Of a DNA stretch of 51,696 bases, positions 17,691-26,610 are shown piece by piece (the stretch's first letter is position 1; every line of letters begins with the position of its first letter). Position numbers and translations under genes: made by a program. The notes under the pieces were generated by a model, which saw nothing but the letters and a program-made list of their open reading frames with translations, made no database searches and was not told the origin of the DNA. The stretch comes from Ruoffia halotolerans (GTDB taxonomy: Bacteria > Bacillota > Bacilli > Lactobacillales > Aerococcaceae), in the NCBI RefSeq assembly GCF_014049385.1, contig NZ_JACAOA010000017.1, forward strand, positions 1-51,696. The letters run 5' to 3'.

Positions 17691-19028
17691 TTATCCTACC
17701 ATGATATTCATTTCTGGATAATGCACTTTAGATTCTTTCTTTGGTCCGCCTAATGACCAAAAGAATGTCATTAATCCTACACGTCCAACAAACATTAATA
17801 ACATCAAGACAAATTTCCCTATAACTGTTAACTCTGGTGTCAAACCAAGTGACAAACCAACCGTTCCAAAACACGATAAGACTTCCATTAAGATATACTC
17901 CATTCCAAAACCATGCGGAATCTCTTCGGTTACAAAGAGAATCATTGAACTCGATATTAGCATAATGATACCCACGAAGATAATGAAGAACGCGCGTTTA
18001 ACATTGTCATAAGAAATATGTCTTGAGAAGACGTTAATTTCTTCTCCTTTAAACATTCGATACATAAACATAACAACGAGCCCGATTGTTGACACTTTCA
18101 CTCCCCCAGCGGTTGAGCCAGAAGATCCACCGATAAACATTAATATGAAGGTCATAAATAAACCTGCATGAGAAACGTCAATGTAATCAACATTCGCGAA
18201 CCCTGCTGTTCTTGGAGTGACCGCCATGAAGATAATATTGGCTAATTGATCGCCAAGAGAAAGGTGATTGAATGTCCCATAGCGCCATTCTGATAAACCA
18301 ATAAATAATATACTGATTGTCAGAACAATCCCCGTCAAAATTAGGGTGAATTTTGAATAACGAGTCAGTTTTTTAGTTTTCGGAAAAGAGATAATGTCCA
18401 TCCAAACAATAAAACCTAAACCACCCGAAAATATTAAACTCGCGATTATTAAGAGTATATAAGAGTTATCCTGAAAGCCAATTAAACTATCTCCAAATAA
18501 ATCAAAACCTGCATTATTAAAGGCCGAAATACTATGAAAGATTGAATAAAAAAAGCCGGTACTTAACCCGAGTCTTGGGATTAAAACAAAACTTAACGCT
18601 AAAGCCCCCAGTGCTTGAATAGTTAAAGACACTTTAACGATACTTTTTACGATATCTTGCATCCCATAACTTGAAGATAAATTCAGTGTTTCTAGAACTA
18701 GATTTCGTTGTTTAAGATTAACTTTTGCACCGCGTATAGTGAAAAACAGCATCCAAATCGTTAAGAAACCAAGCCCTCCAATTTGAATTAAGGTAATAAT
18801 AATGGTTTGGCCAAAGGCACTCCAATGTTCTGCTGTATTCAAAGTGACTTGACCGGTCACACAAATAGCAGATGTCGCTGTGAATATCGCATCAACGAAA
18901 TTCGTCCATGTACCTGCTTGTGAAGACACTGGTAATATGAGTAAAAATCCGCCAATTAGGATGAGTGACAAATATATACTCACAACAATTTGTGGAATGG
19001 TTAATTTATCTATGATTCGATTTTTCAT
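17691..19028 (-). CDS. ktrB: KtrB, potassium channel subunit of the Ktr uptake system
   Basis: KtrB is a Trk/Ktr/HKT-superfamily channel for K+ entry, often Na+-dependent. The 445-aa protein has about eight main membrane helices arranged as four helix-pore-helix repeats. The first filter is in the stretch TATSAICVTGQV; later pore loops carry FNNAGFDLFGD, TPRTAGFANVD and CFGTVGLSLG, all with the conserved glycine. GGSSGSTAGGVKVST, the basic loop typical of TrkH/KtrB, is also present. It forms an operon with ktrA downstream and a small membrane protein 13 bases upstream. Confidence 0.94.
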   Translation of the reverse strand: MKNRIIDKLTIPQIVVSIYLSLILIGGFLLILPVSSQAGTWTNFVDAIFTATSAICVTGQVTLNTAEHWSAFGQTIIITLIQIGGLGFLTIWMLFFTIRGAKVNLKQRNLVLETLNLSSSYGMQDIVKSIVKVSLTIQALGALALSFVLIPRLGLSTGFFYSIFHSISAFNNAGFDLFGDSLIGFQDNSYILLIIASLIFSGGLGFIVWMDIISFPKTKKLTRYSKFTLILTGIVLTISILFIGLSEWRYGTFNHLSLGDQLANIIFMAVTPRTAGFANVDYIDVSHAGLFMTFILMFIGGSSGSTAGGVKVSTIGLVVMFMYRMFKGEEINVFSRHISYDNVKRAFFIIFVGIIMLISSSMILFVTEEIPHGFGMEYILMEVLSCFGTVGLSLGLTPELTVIGKFVLMLLMFVGRVGLMTFFWSLGGPKKESKVHYPEMNIMVG

Positions 19029-19041
19029 TTTTTCTTACAAC

Positions 19042-19380
19042 TTACTCCTTTCTGCTTTGACTCATACTTTTGATTATCCAAAGAATGTAGTCAATGATGT
19101 AGGCTACAAGGACTGAAACCGGGTGGATCCATTCTTTCATTTGAATCGCAAGATAAATTGTTCCAATAACAATCGCAAAAGACACGACAGTATAGAGTAC
19201 ATATAGTCCTATATTGAACGTTTTTTTATCAGATACATAATTTAAATACTTATACATGAATGTTCTTCGTATGAAAATAAAGAACCAACCATATAACCAA
19301 CCTAGACCATATGACCATTCAAATATGCATAATATTGCCGTGATTATTATAACACAAACAACAAGCGTCCGCCTATTCAA
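19042..19380 (-). CDS. Small membrane protein upstream of ktrB, function unknown
   Basis: I do not recognise this 112-aa protein. It has three or four hydrophobic helices: about residues 5-22, 27-40 (rich in W, Y and F), 57-82 and 88-104, with a short basic C-terminus. The reading frame begins at TTG (19378-19380) and has only a weak GGTGA ribosome site. An ATG at residue 42 is an alternative, but it would remove the first two helices. It ends 13 bases before ktrB and is probably co-transcribed with ktrB-ktrA. A role in potassium transport is only a guess from position. Confidence 0.6.
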   Translation of the reverse strand: MNRRTLVVCVIIITAILCIFEWSYGLGWLYGWFFIFIRRTFMYKYLNYVSDKKTFNIGLYVLYTVVSFAIVIGTIYLAIQMKEWIHPVSVLVAYIIDYILWIIKSMSQSRKE

Positions 19381-19458
19381 TCTGTATTCACCATTTTCTT
19401 TTTATAATGAGCCTATGCTAGCACACCCCTATTTAAAACACAATTAAAAGCCTTGTTA

Positions 19459-20238
19459 TTACTTGCTTAATTGGTCTCTAGCAACACTTACGCTTACTAA
19501 CCGGATTATTCTATCACGTTCTTTAAAAAATTGATACAAGATTTTTTTAGCATGAATAAGCGTGGCTCCAGTCGTATAAATATCATCAAAAATTAACCAG
19601 TTTTCTTTTGACAAGTCTAGTGCCTCTTCTTTAATTTTAAAGGTGTTATTTAGATTTAATCTTTCTTTTTTTGATTTTTTTGCTTGCTTTACGCCGTCAC
19701 CGATATAATCAAAAGGAACTTGATAGGGTATGTCTGCTACATCAAGTAAATAAGCAGTAGGGTGGAATTGTCGGGTCATTAAACTTGTCGGGGAACTTGG
19801 TAATACTACCCATTGGTAATCTTTGTATTCTACATAAACCTCTTTTAAATATGGGGCTAGAATGGCAGCCATACGAACGTCACCATGGTATTTGTAATTT
19901 ACAATCCACTCTTGCAGCGCTTCATTATAGTCAAACAAGGCTTGGTGACTGATTAGTTGACTCGGTGTATTTTTATGCCAATTCGCACAATCGAAACAAT
20001 ACGCCTGCTGAGATATGACTATAGGTTTTAAAAAAACATCTTTGGAGCTATCCTCTAAAGGCCGCCCACAACCTTTGCAATCATCAACTTGTGTGACTAA
20101 TAATTTAAATTTACTTTGACATGTTTGACAAAGAATTGGAAAAGTTAACGGTCTAAAAATAAATAATTGCTTAATAGATAAATAATGATTGAGGTGTTCA
20201 CTACAAATTACGCAGATATCACTTTGAGCTATAGCCAT
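19459..20238 (-). CDS. comFC: ComFC, competence-associated phosphoribosyltransferase-like protein
   Basis: ComFC works with the ComFA helicase in DNA uptake during natural transformation. The 259-aa protein starts with a zinc-ribbon region: CVIC at residues 9-12, CQTC near 37, CKGC near 54, and a further CFDC. Its second half is a PRTase fold with the PRPP-binding signature WLIFDDIYTTGATL. A YKYHGD motif, typical of ComFC/GntX, is also present. It overlaps the end of comFA by 20 bases. Both genes appear intact; whether the organism is competent depends on genes outside this window. Confidence 0.93.
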   Translation of the reverse strand: MAIAQSDICVICSEHLNHYLSIKQLFIFRPLTFPILCQTCQSKFKLLVTQVDDCKGCGRPLEDSSKDVFLKPIVISQQAYCFDCANWHKNTPSQLISHQALFDYNEALQEWIVNYKYHGDVRMAAILAPYLKEVYVEYKDYQWVVLPSSPTSLMTRQFHPTAYLLDVADIPYQVPFDYIGDGVKQAKKSKKERLNLNNTFKIKEEALDLSKENWLIFDDIYTTGATLIHAKKILYQFFKERDRIIRLVSVSVARDQLSK

Positions 20239-21649
20239 CGATTAATCCCCTTTCACTAGCCAATTGATTCATTTCCTTAATTTGCTTACGTGCTTCTAGC
20301 ATTGCCAGATTCTTACCTCCATGGGCATAAATTAATTCTCCGGTGGGAAAATTAGGTTTACGACCGACACGCCCGCTCATTTGAACTAAAGCTGATGTTG
20401 AATATAATTGACTCTCTGACCCAACAATGCATACGTGACAATTAGTGAAAGTAACTCCTCTTTCAAGGATGGTCGTTGATATCAGCGCATCATAAGTACC
20501 GTCACGCAATGCTTGCACTTTCTCTTTTCTCTGGGAATCTTTCGCATGAACTACTGCGATCTTCAATCCTGGCCAAGTATTACTCAACCATGCAAACAGA
20601 TTTTCCGCCAAGCGAACATTTGGCATAAAGACTAATTTCACTCCCTCTAGATTTAGAAACCACTTGAGCAATGAGTACAGTCGTCTTTTTCTCCGTTTTT
20701 CAATTTGTTGGCGCCAATCACCTACCCAATAAAATTGCGGCTCGGGGAGTGGATTCCGGTGATACCTTGCGGGAAGAATCGTGGATGTCATACTTTTATT
20801 AGCTACTTCTTGCGTTAAATGTCGATCAGGCGTTGCAGTTAAATAAACCAATTTCCCACTGGGCTTTTTCACTGCTCTTTGCGTCGCATAATGTAAACTG
20901 GCATCATTGACGTAGGGAAAAGCATCGACTTCATCAACAATTAATAAATCAAAAGCGTCTTGAAATCTTAATAACTGGTGAGTCGTTGACACTACCATCG
21001 GAGAATATCGATACCCTTCCTCACTTCCACCATAAAGGAGAGTGACATCAACACTTTCAAATGCTGCTTGAAGTCGAGGTTTCAATTCGATACAAACATC
21101 GATACGAGGCGACGCAATACAGACTCGTCCGTTGCGTCGTATAATGTGATCAATCACTGGAAAAATCATCTCTGTCTTGCCTGCTCCTGTCACCGCATGC
21201 ACCATATGGGTCCGGCTACTGTCCTCTAAACTTTTAATTAAATCTTTTGAGGCGCGTGCTTGTTCAGGTGATAAAGTTCCCTGCCAAGTGAGTTTACTTT
21301 GTGTTGGCGTTGATAGATAACTTGGTTGGTCTTGTATGTAATAAAGTGAATCGCCTAGAAGAATCCGCCCCATCTGTAGACAATTTAAACAGTACACGCG
21401 CTCATCTGTTAAACTGAAGAGAGCTTGAGTGGGTAAGGCGATGAATAATTTAGATTGTTGATTTTGACAACGCAAACAACAATAACCATCTTGTGTCATT
21501 TCAATTGCTGGTCGTTGTTCCATTTGGTCTAATACTTCATTGAGTTGTGGTGCTTCATCTAAGTCAATTAATTGTAGTTCTACTTCTGCTCTAGTCAAAA
21601 GTCGTCCCCGCAGATTTTTTAGGTAATCTTCTTGTTGGATTGGAATCAC
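20219..21649 (-). CDS. comFA: ComFA, DNA-uptake DEAD-like helicase
   Basis: ComFA is a cytoplasmic ATPase thought to pull single-stranded DNA into the cell during transformation. The 476-aa protein has an N-terminal four-Cys zinc motif (CCLRC near residue 59 and CLNC near 90), Walker A VTGAGKTE, a DEVDAFPY Walker B box, motif III LTATP, and a helicase C-domain with ILERGVTF and QMSGRVGRK. The start is GTG with a weak GGAAG upstream; no better start is visible. It leads the comFA-comFC operon. Confidence 0.94.
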   Translation of the reverse strand: MIPIQQEDYLKNLRGRLLTRAEVELQLIDLDEAPQLNEVLDQMEQRPAIEMTQDGYCCLRCQNQQSKLFIALPTQALFSLTDERVYCLNCLQMGRILLGDSLYYIQDQPSYLSTPTQSKLTWQGTLSPEQARASKDLIKSLEDSSRTHMVHAVTGAGKTEMIFPVIDHIIRRNGRVCIASPRIDVCIELKPRLQAAFESVDVTLLYGGSEEGYRYSPMVVSTTHQLLRFQDAFDLLIVDEVDAFPYVNDASLHYATQRAVKKPSGKLVYLTATPDRHLTQEVANKSMTSTILPARYHRNPLPEPQFYWVGDWRQQIEKRRKRRLYSLLKWFLNLEGVKLVFMPNVRLAENLFAWLSNTWPGLKIAVVHAKDSQRKEKVQALRDGTYDALISTTILERGVTFTNCHVCIVGSESQLYSTSALVQMSGRVGRKPNFPTGELIYAHGGKNLAMLEARKQIKEMNQLASERGLIDGYSSK

Positions 21650-21780
21650 TATTTCTTCCAGCCTTTCGTATTTTTTGAACGCTTACCGTTCTATATATAA
21701 ATACGTATTTTTAGGGTGTTTCCATTATTAAGTTTTTGTAAAAATTTGCTTTTGATGATACTAATGACGTTCCGCATTCC

Positions 21781-21935
21781 CATTTGGCTTGAGTTGAAGC
21801 AATTAAGGACAAACCGTCGAACCATTTGACTTGAGTTCACGCAACTTAAGTCAAACCGCCAAACTATTTGACATGAGTTGGAGTAATTAAAGACGAACCA
21901 CAATCTCATTTGGCCTAAGATGCCGTAGTGTGAAT
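21781..21935. repeat. 42-bp tandem repeat, locus 1
   Basis: Copies begin at 21781, 21823, 21865 and 21907, exactly 42 bases apart; the fourth is partial. Each opens with CATTTGGC or a close variant (CATTTGACTTGAGTT, TATTTGACATGAGTT). The copies have diverged by several bases each. The same family recurs at 40939. This gap (21650-21978) holds the repeat and the terminator of the broken dsbA-like gene, and otherwise nothing I recognise. Although 42 is divisible by three and an open frame crosses the array, the second locus has stops in the matching frame, so I treat it as non-coding. Confidence 0.85.
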
Positions 21936-21944
21936 CCAGACAAC

Positions 21945-21977
21945 AAAAAACCGTTCCTCAGTTTTCACTGAAAAACG
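21945..21977 (-). terminator. Terminator after the broken dsbA-like gene
   Basis: An 11-bp stem with two G-T wobbles (21952-21962 with 21967-21977) and a four-base loop is followed by GTTTTTTG on the minus strand. It closes the decaying flavin-enzyme operon. Confidence 0.8.
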
Positions 21978-21978
21978 A

Positions 21979-22605
21979 TCATTGCTGATGATTGGCGAAT
22001 ATTATTAAGTTTTTCATGAACCAGTTGTGGGCGATGGGTTCCTTGATGACTGTTTCTCCAATCACCACTAAGGCAGGAATATAATCGATGTCAAAAGAAT
22101 CTGAGCGGTTAATATCGTGGCTCATCTCCTCATCTAAAGATGCATCTTAGAATGCTTCTCGCCATGTCTCACGGTCGATATCGAAAGATTGAATAATCGA
22201 CTCTAATACATTGATGTCCGAAATATCTAGTAGATTTTCAAAGGAAGCTTTTTGAATCGCGTCTGATAATGTCTATAAGGTACGCTCATTACTTACTTTG
22301 CTAGCAACTTTCAACGCTTTTTCAGCCAGACAAGAAGTCGGCTTTACAAATTTTGAGCCACTTTCTAAAGGCTTCTACGTAAAAGCTTTTCCCTTCGTCC
22401 CCTCGGTTCGCTCGTTTCCACATAGCTACAACGTCTTCGCGTTCTTGTGTGTTCGCACTACTCTTTGGTTCTTCACTGTGCAGGTTCAAAGGAAATGACC
22501 GGTGTTTTACTGTCGCTTCTGGAAATTCCTTTAAAATCTCTTGCAAACGTCTGGATTGAATATAACAATACGATCCGACAGAATTGAGAAAAATTCGATT
22601 TCCAT
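21979..22605 (-). pseudogene. Broken DsbA/FrnE-family thiol oxidoreductase
   Basis: Pieces of one DsbA-family (FrnE-like) protein can be read in sequence across different frames. They are MEIEFFS at the start, then after a frameshift YCYIQSRRLQEILKEFPEA and KHRSFPLN, a garbled middle, and finally a C-terminal part reading SFENLLDISDINVLES and DYIPALVVIGETV. In the last part TAG (22273-22275) and TAA (22147-22149) interrupt the frame. The active site would read GSYC where CPxC is expected, so the first catalytic cysteine is lost as well. A strong AGGAGG site still precedes the ATG at 22605. It lies 11 bases after the FMN reductase. The family call is from motif memory; the damage is seen directly. 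Confidence 0.85.
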
Positions 22606-22616
22606 AGTCGCCTCCT

Positions 22617-23186
22617 CTAAAAACCAAACATGTCGTCTTGTTTATTCCAAACTTCCTTGTAAGTTTCTGAGATTGAAATCGTATCATCCAGTAAAGTTTG
22701 TAATCTCAATTCGATTTCATCATTGACTGTGCCATCCGTATTAAAGTCCGTATCAATAGCATAGACATATTTTGGAATAATAACTCCATGCATATAATGG
22801 ATAATTGGTTTAATTTGAGTTTCTGGAACTAAGTAATGGCGTAGTGATCCTCCAGTAATAATCAGTCCGATTACCTTTCGGTCAAAGGCACGAAGGGGTA
22901 ATAAATCAAACAGATTTTTTAAAGCAGCTGGAATCGATGCTTGGAAGATTGGCGCGCCAAACATAATGACATCACTTTCCATAATTGCTGACGCTACTTC
23001 TAATGTATCACCCGAATAATCTAAATAATTGCGTCCATCACTGAATTGAATTTCCTTGTCTTGAATGTTTAAATAGCGAATATCATGTTCAGTTTCGTAG
23101 GACTCTTTCATCAAATTATAAAAAGTCGTCGTTATTTTCTTAGTTTTAGTTCCACCGGTTGAAGCGGATAATATTAAAATTTTCAA
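22617..23186 (-). CDS. NAD(P)H-dependent FMN reductase
   Basis: A flavodoxin-like NAD(P)H:FMN reductase of 189 aa. The N-terminal SASTGGTKTKK (residues 7-17) is the FMN phosphate loop. FGAPIFQASIPAALKNLFDLLP (around residues 76-97) is the typical substrate/flavin segment, and VIGLIITGGS follows. Such enzymes supply reduced FMN to two-component flavin monooxygenases of the SsuE/SsuD kind. The luciferase-like monooxygenase gene ends 14 bases upstream, which fits this partnership. The specific substrate cannot be told from sequence. Confidence 0.88.
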   Translation of the reverse strand: MKILILSASTGGTKTKKITTTFYNLMKESYETEHDIRYLNIQDKEIQFSDGRNYLDYSGDTLEVASAIMESDVIMFGAPIFQASIPAALKNLFDLLPLRAFDRKVIGLIITGGSLRHYLVPETQIKPIIHYMHGVIIPKYVYAIDTDFNTDGTVNDEIELRLQTLLDDTISISETYKEVWNKQDDMFGF

Positions 23187-23200
23187 TCGATTACTCCTAG

Positions 23201-24277
23201 CTATTTCTTAGTATGTTTTTTAACTTCTGGAATGACTTTTGTTGCTAATAAATCAATCGTACGTTTGATGTCATCCGTTGAAACACCACCTAAATCGATT
23301 TGCCCTACATAGCGATCCATCCCAAAGACTTCGTGTTGATATAGTAACTTTTCAATAACTAAACTTGGATCTCCAACATTAATGATGCTTCTTGAATCTA
23401 GTCCTTGAGCAAACTGCTGTTTAGGGAATGACTGTCCATTCGAGTGAACCATTCCTGAGTTTACATGTGGGTAATACTCTTGGAATGCTTTTTGAGCGTC
23501 TTCACGAACATATAAATAACTCGCTGTTGCGACTGGCAAAGTGTTTACGTCATAACCTTCGCGAACCGCAGTTTCACGGTAAGCATCCGTTAAATGTCTA
23601 AAGGCTTCAGCTGGGCCACCTAAGTAAGCTAAGTAAAGCGGAATACCTGCAATCGCAGCGTTTCTAGCAGAATTTAAAGAACCACCAACCGCACGCCAAA
23701 TTGGCAAGCTACCTGATTCATTATCCGGTCTTGGAAGAACTTGCGCATCATTTAGAGGTGCACGGAATTCCCCTTCCCATGTGACACGTTTGTTTCGGTT
23801 AATTTTAAGTAATAAATCTAGCTTTTCTTCAAATAAAGCTTCATAGTCATCTAATTTGTAACCTAATAAATCAAAGATTCCGACACGAGAAGCACGCCCT
23901 GCGACTATTTCGAATCTTCCGTCTGAAATTAAGTCAATGGTTGCCGCATCTTCATAAACGCGGACTGGATCAGATGTACTGATAATGGTTGCACCAGAAG
24001 TTAGTTTGATATCTTTGGTTGCTTGAGCGATCGCAGATAGAATAATCATGTGTGCTTGTGACACAAAATGTTCTTGATGTGATTCCCCTACTTGGAACAC
24101 ATCCATTCCTGCTTGTTCAGCAAGTAAAGCCATCTCAATGATTTGATCAATACGCTCTTTCTCAGACATTCTAATACCTGTATGTGGATTGGTTACAATA
24201 TCTCCTAATGTGTAAAGACCAAATTCAATTCCGTTTGACGTATCAATTTGTGGTAATTTATTTTTTTGAGATTTCAT
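23201..24277 (-). CDS. Luciferase-like flavin-dependent monooxygenase, intact copy
   Basis: This is a 358-aa TIM-barrel enzyme of the bacterial luciferase (LLM) superfamily, using reduced FMN and oxygen on an unknown substrate. It shows the N-terminal GIEFGLYTLGD strand, FQVGESHQEHFV, the SGATIISTSDPVRVYEDAATIDLIS segment, and GRFEIVAGRASR before the insertion region. LPIWRAVGG and LDSRSIINVGDPSLVIEKLLYQ follow. It appears complete and in frame. A closely similar but broken copy lies just upstream (24291-25366), and an FMN reductase lies downstream. It resembles the CE1758-type subgroup as far as I can judge. Confidence 0.9.
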   Translation of the reverse strand: MKSQKNKLPQIDTSNGIEFGLYTLGDIVTNPHTGIRMSEKERIDQIIEMALLAEQAGMDVFQVGESHQEHFVSQAHMIILSAIAQATKDIKLTSGATIISTSDPVRVYEDAATIDLISDGRFEIVAGRASRVGIFDLLGYKLDDYEALFEEKLDLLLKINRNKRVTWEGEFRAPLNDAQVLPRPDNESGSLPIWRAVGGSLNSARNAAIAGIPLYLAYLGGPAEAFRHLTDAYRETAVREGYDVNTLPVATASYLYVREDAQKAFQEYYPHVNSGMVHSNGQSFPKQQFAQGLDSRSIINVGDPSLVIEKLLYQHEVFGMDRYVGQIDLGGVSTDDIKRTIDLLATKVIPEVKKHTKK

Positions 24278-24290
24278 AGTAATTTCCTTT

Positions 24291-25366
24291 CTATGACTTC
24301 GTATATTTTTTTACAGTGGGCATAACTTTATCAGCTAATAAGTAGAGTGTCTTTTTCACTTCGTCAAACTCCATCCCAGCAAAGTCAATTTCAGCACTAA
24401 ATCGCTGTTGTTTAAACGCTTCGTATTGGTACAAAATCTTCTCAATGATGAGTGATGGTTCTCCAATAGTTACAACGCTTTTAATACTTTGTCCTTGAGC
24501 TAATGCACGTTTGGGAAAAGACTCTCCATTCGTTAATTTAAAACCTTCATTGATATGTGGATAAACTTGACGGTAGGCTTCTTTCGTACTTTCACGAATA
24601 AAGACCCACCCGTTCCGACAGGAATATTATCAATATCATGCCCTGCTTCTTTGGCAGCGCTTCTAAAATTATTAATGCGGTTTGCGTAGGTCATGACCGC
24701 TCCTGCTAATGTCGCTTGAAACACAGGCACGCCTAATTCACCTGCACGAATTGCTGAAGTCATTGTATTCCCTCAGCCTCGCCAAATAGGTAGATGATTC
24801 TTTAAAGGACGCGGCAATATTAACGCATTATTTAAAGGTGCTCTAAACTCACCTTCCCAAGTGACTCTTTCACCTTCATTTAGTTTCAATAATAACTCAA
24901 ATTTTTCTTCAAATAATTCTTTATAAGCAACACTATTATAACCTAATAACTCAAAGGAACCAAACCTTGATGCACGTCCTGCAATTAATTCCATTCGGCC
25001 ATTCGATATTAAATCTAAGGTCGCTGCATCTTCATAAACTCGAACTGGGTCTAATACGCCGATCGTTGTAACTGCCGATGACAATCGGATATTTTTCGTC
25101 GCCTTCGAAATTGCTGTCAGAATAAGTAAGTGTGATTGTGATATGAAATATTCCTGATGAGACTCGCCTAATTGAAAAATGTCGAAACCAGCATCTTCAG
25201 CAAGCTTTGCTAATTCAATAATTTCTTGAATCCGTTCCTTGGCTGAAATACGCTTTTTAGTATGTGGATTTGGTAAATGATCTCCTAATGAGTAAAGTCC
25301 AAATTCGATTCCATTCGATGTATCGATCTTAGGATTAGGACTGTGAATCAAACTCGATTTAGACAT
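24291..25366 (-). pseudogene. Broken paralog of the luciferase-like monooxygenase
   Basis: The sequence follows the intact downstream monooxygenase along its whole length (GIEFGLYSLGD, FQLGESHQEYFI, GRMELIAGRASR) but is damaged twice. An in-frame TGA at 24773-24775 interrupts it just after PIWRG. A single-base indel near 24600-24612 shifts the frame within SLFV. After the shift the tail reads STKEAYRQVYPHINEGFKL and runs to TAG at 24291. The two copies differ in many residues, so they are old duplicates and not a recent one. The gene heads the operon with a usable start (MSKSSLIHS), so a 197-aa N-terminal fragment may still be made. Confidence 0.9.
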
Positions 25367-25458
25367 GTCATCCTCACTTTCGTCATATTTATATATTCAT
25401 TTTACTACGTTTCTCTTATAGTATAAACCATCTTTGACCATTCTTGATAAAATTCGCT

Positions 25459-25487
25459 CAAAAAAAACAAGCCAAGAACGGCTTGTT
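25459..25487 (-). terminator. Terminator of degV (25513)
   Basis: An 8-bp perfect stem (25466-25473 with 25480-25487) is followed by eight T residues on the minus strand, about 25 bases past the degV stop. Confidence 0.87.
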
Positions 25488-25512
25488 AATATTTAATATA
25501 TTATAATTGCAA

Positions 25513-26379
25513 TTAATTTATTAGAGGGAGGATTAACATCCCTTTTGCTCTTTGACCAGTATGGGTTGAAATAACCGTTCCTAAACCATTTATACGTATG
25601 TTTATATTTGGGAATTTTGCTTGCATGTCTTGAGCGATTGTCTCAACTTCTTCTTGGTCTAAAGCATGTGCAAATCGCACTTCAATCCCATCAGGGTATT
25701 CTTCGGTTGCTTTTTGAACAAGTTCATGCCATCTTTGATACACTCTACGGTTTGTACGTAATTTCTCAAATAATACGATTTTACCTTCTTCGTTAAAGTA
25801 TAATAGTGGACGAATTTTTAATAAATTTCCCAAGACGGCACTTTGCGTACTTAAACGACCGCCTTTAGCTAAATTGTCTAAGTTCTCGACCATTAAATAT
25901 ATATCCAAATGCGTTGCTTGCCAAGTGGCACGTCGATAAATCTCTTCAGCCTCAACACCTTCTTGACACCAAGTAATGATATTCTCGATGATGGCCTCCA
26001 TCGCAACAGACGCTGCTAAAGAGTCAATACAGTAGCTGTCAATCAGATGTTTATATTCATCTAAAACCATTTTCCCGCTTTGGAATGTACCACTAATCCC
26101 ACTAGATAGATGAATAGCAAAGATAGTATCGTAACCATCTTCAATAATTTGATTTACTGTGTCATAATAATGTCCAACAGACGGTTGTGACGTTGTTGGT
26201 AGTGAGGATTGAGTTTCTAACTGTTTGAAGAATGCTTCTTGCTCTTTTGGATCATTGGTGTCATGGGCAATCGAACCATCTTCAAAAATAACATTTAAGT
26301 TTACTTGGTAAACATTTGGAAGTTGTCTTAATTCTTCTGATAAATATGCTGTACTATCAGTAATAATTGCTGGTTTCAT
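25513..26379 (-). CDS. degV: DegV family fatty-acid-binding protein, copy 1
   Basis: DegV (FakB-type) proteins hold fatty acids in a buried pocket and can present them to the FakA kinase for phosphorylation. The 288-aa protein has the N-terminal AIITDSTAYLSEEL, the LPTTSQPS motif (residues 57-64), the AIHLSSGISGTFQSG segment, the GGRLS motif near residue 174, and the HTGQRAKGML C-terminus that lines the head group. It has its own promoter at 26434-26462 and a good AGGAG site. A second DegV gene lies 1 kb away on the same strand. No fakA is in this window. Confidence 0.94.
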   Translation of the reverse strand: MKPAIITDSTAYLSEELRQLPNVYQVNLNVIFEDGSIAHDTNDPKEQEAFFKQLETQSSLPTTSQPSVGHYYDTVNQIIEDGYDTIFAIHLSSGISGTFQSGKMVLDEYKHLIDSYCIDSLAASVAMEAIIENIITWCQEGVEAEEIYRRATWQATHLDIYLMVENLDNLAKGGRLSTQSAVLGNLLKIRPLLYFNEEGKIVLFEKLRTNRRVYQRWHELVQKATEEYPDGIEVRFAHALDQEEVETIAQDMQAKFPNINIRINGLGTVISTHTGQRAKGMLILPLIN

Positions 26380-26433
26380 TTAGGTCTCCTTTCTATAAGA
26401 TTCGAAGATGATTTTATTCATCTCGATTAAACT

Positions 26434-26462
26434 ATATTATGGAATTCATAGGTTTATGTCAA
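26434..26462 (-). promoter_or_regulatory. Sigma-A type promoter of degV
   Basis: TTGACA (26457-26462 on the minus strand), an exact 17-base spacer and TAATAT (26434-26439) lie about 55 bases upstream of the degV start codon. Confidence 0.82.
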
Positions 26463-26545
26463 CTAGTGATACTGGCATTGATTAATTAAGGTGGATCGTA
26501 GTGCCACTCTCCTTATACTAAAGCTTCAATGTTCTTTTTACTTAT

Positions 26546-26574
26546 TTGAGCTAGTACTTTAAGCATGATAATAT
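26546..26574 (+). promoter_or_regulatory. Sigma-A type promoter of the yigZ-like gene
   Basis: TTGAGC (26546-26551), a 17-base spacer and TAATAT (26569-26574) lie 37 bases before the TTG start codon at 26611. Confidence 0.75.
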
Positions 26575-26610
26575 ATTCATAAGACAATTACATAGACAAG
26601 GAGCATCACT

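Noticed and set aside
21691-21909. A 72-codon minus-strand frame over the 42-bp repeat, with 14-residue repeats containing NSSQM
   Set aside because: The repeat length is a multiple of three, so an open frame can arise by chance. The sister repeat at 40939 has stop codons in the matching frame, and there is no convincing ribosome site.
22322-22687. A 121-codon minus-strand frame overlapping the FMN reductase end
   Set aside because: Its middle is a shifted frame of the broken DsbA-like gene and its first part overlaps a real gene in another frame.
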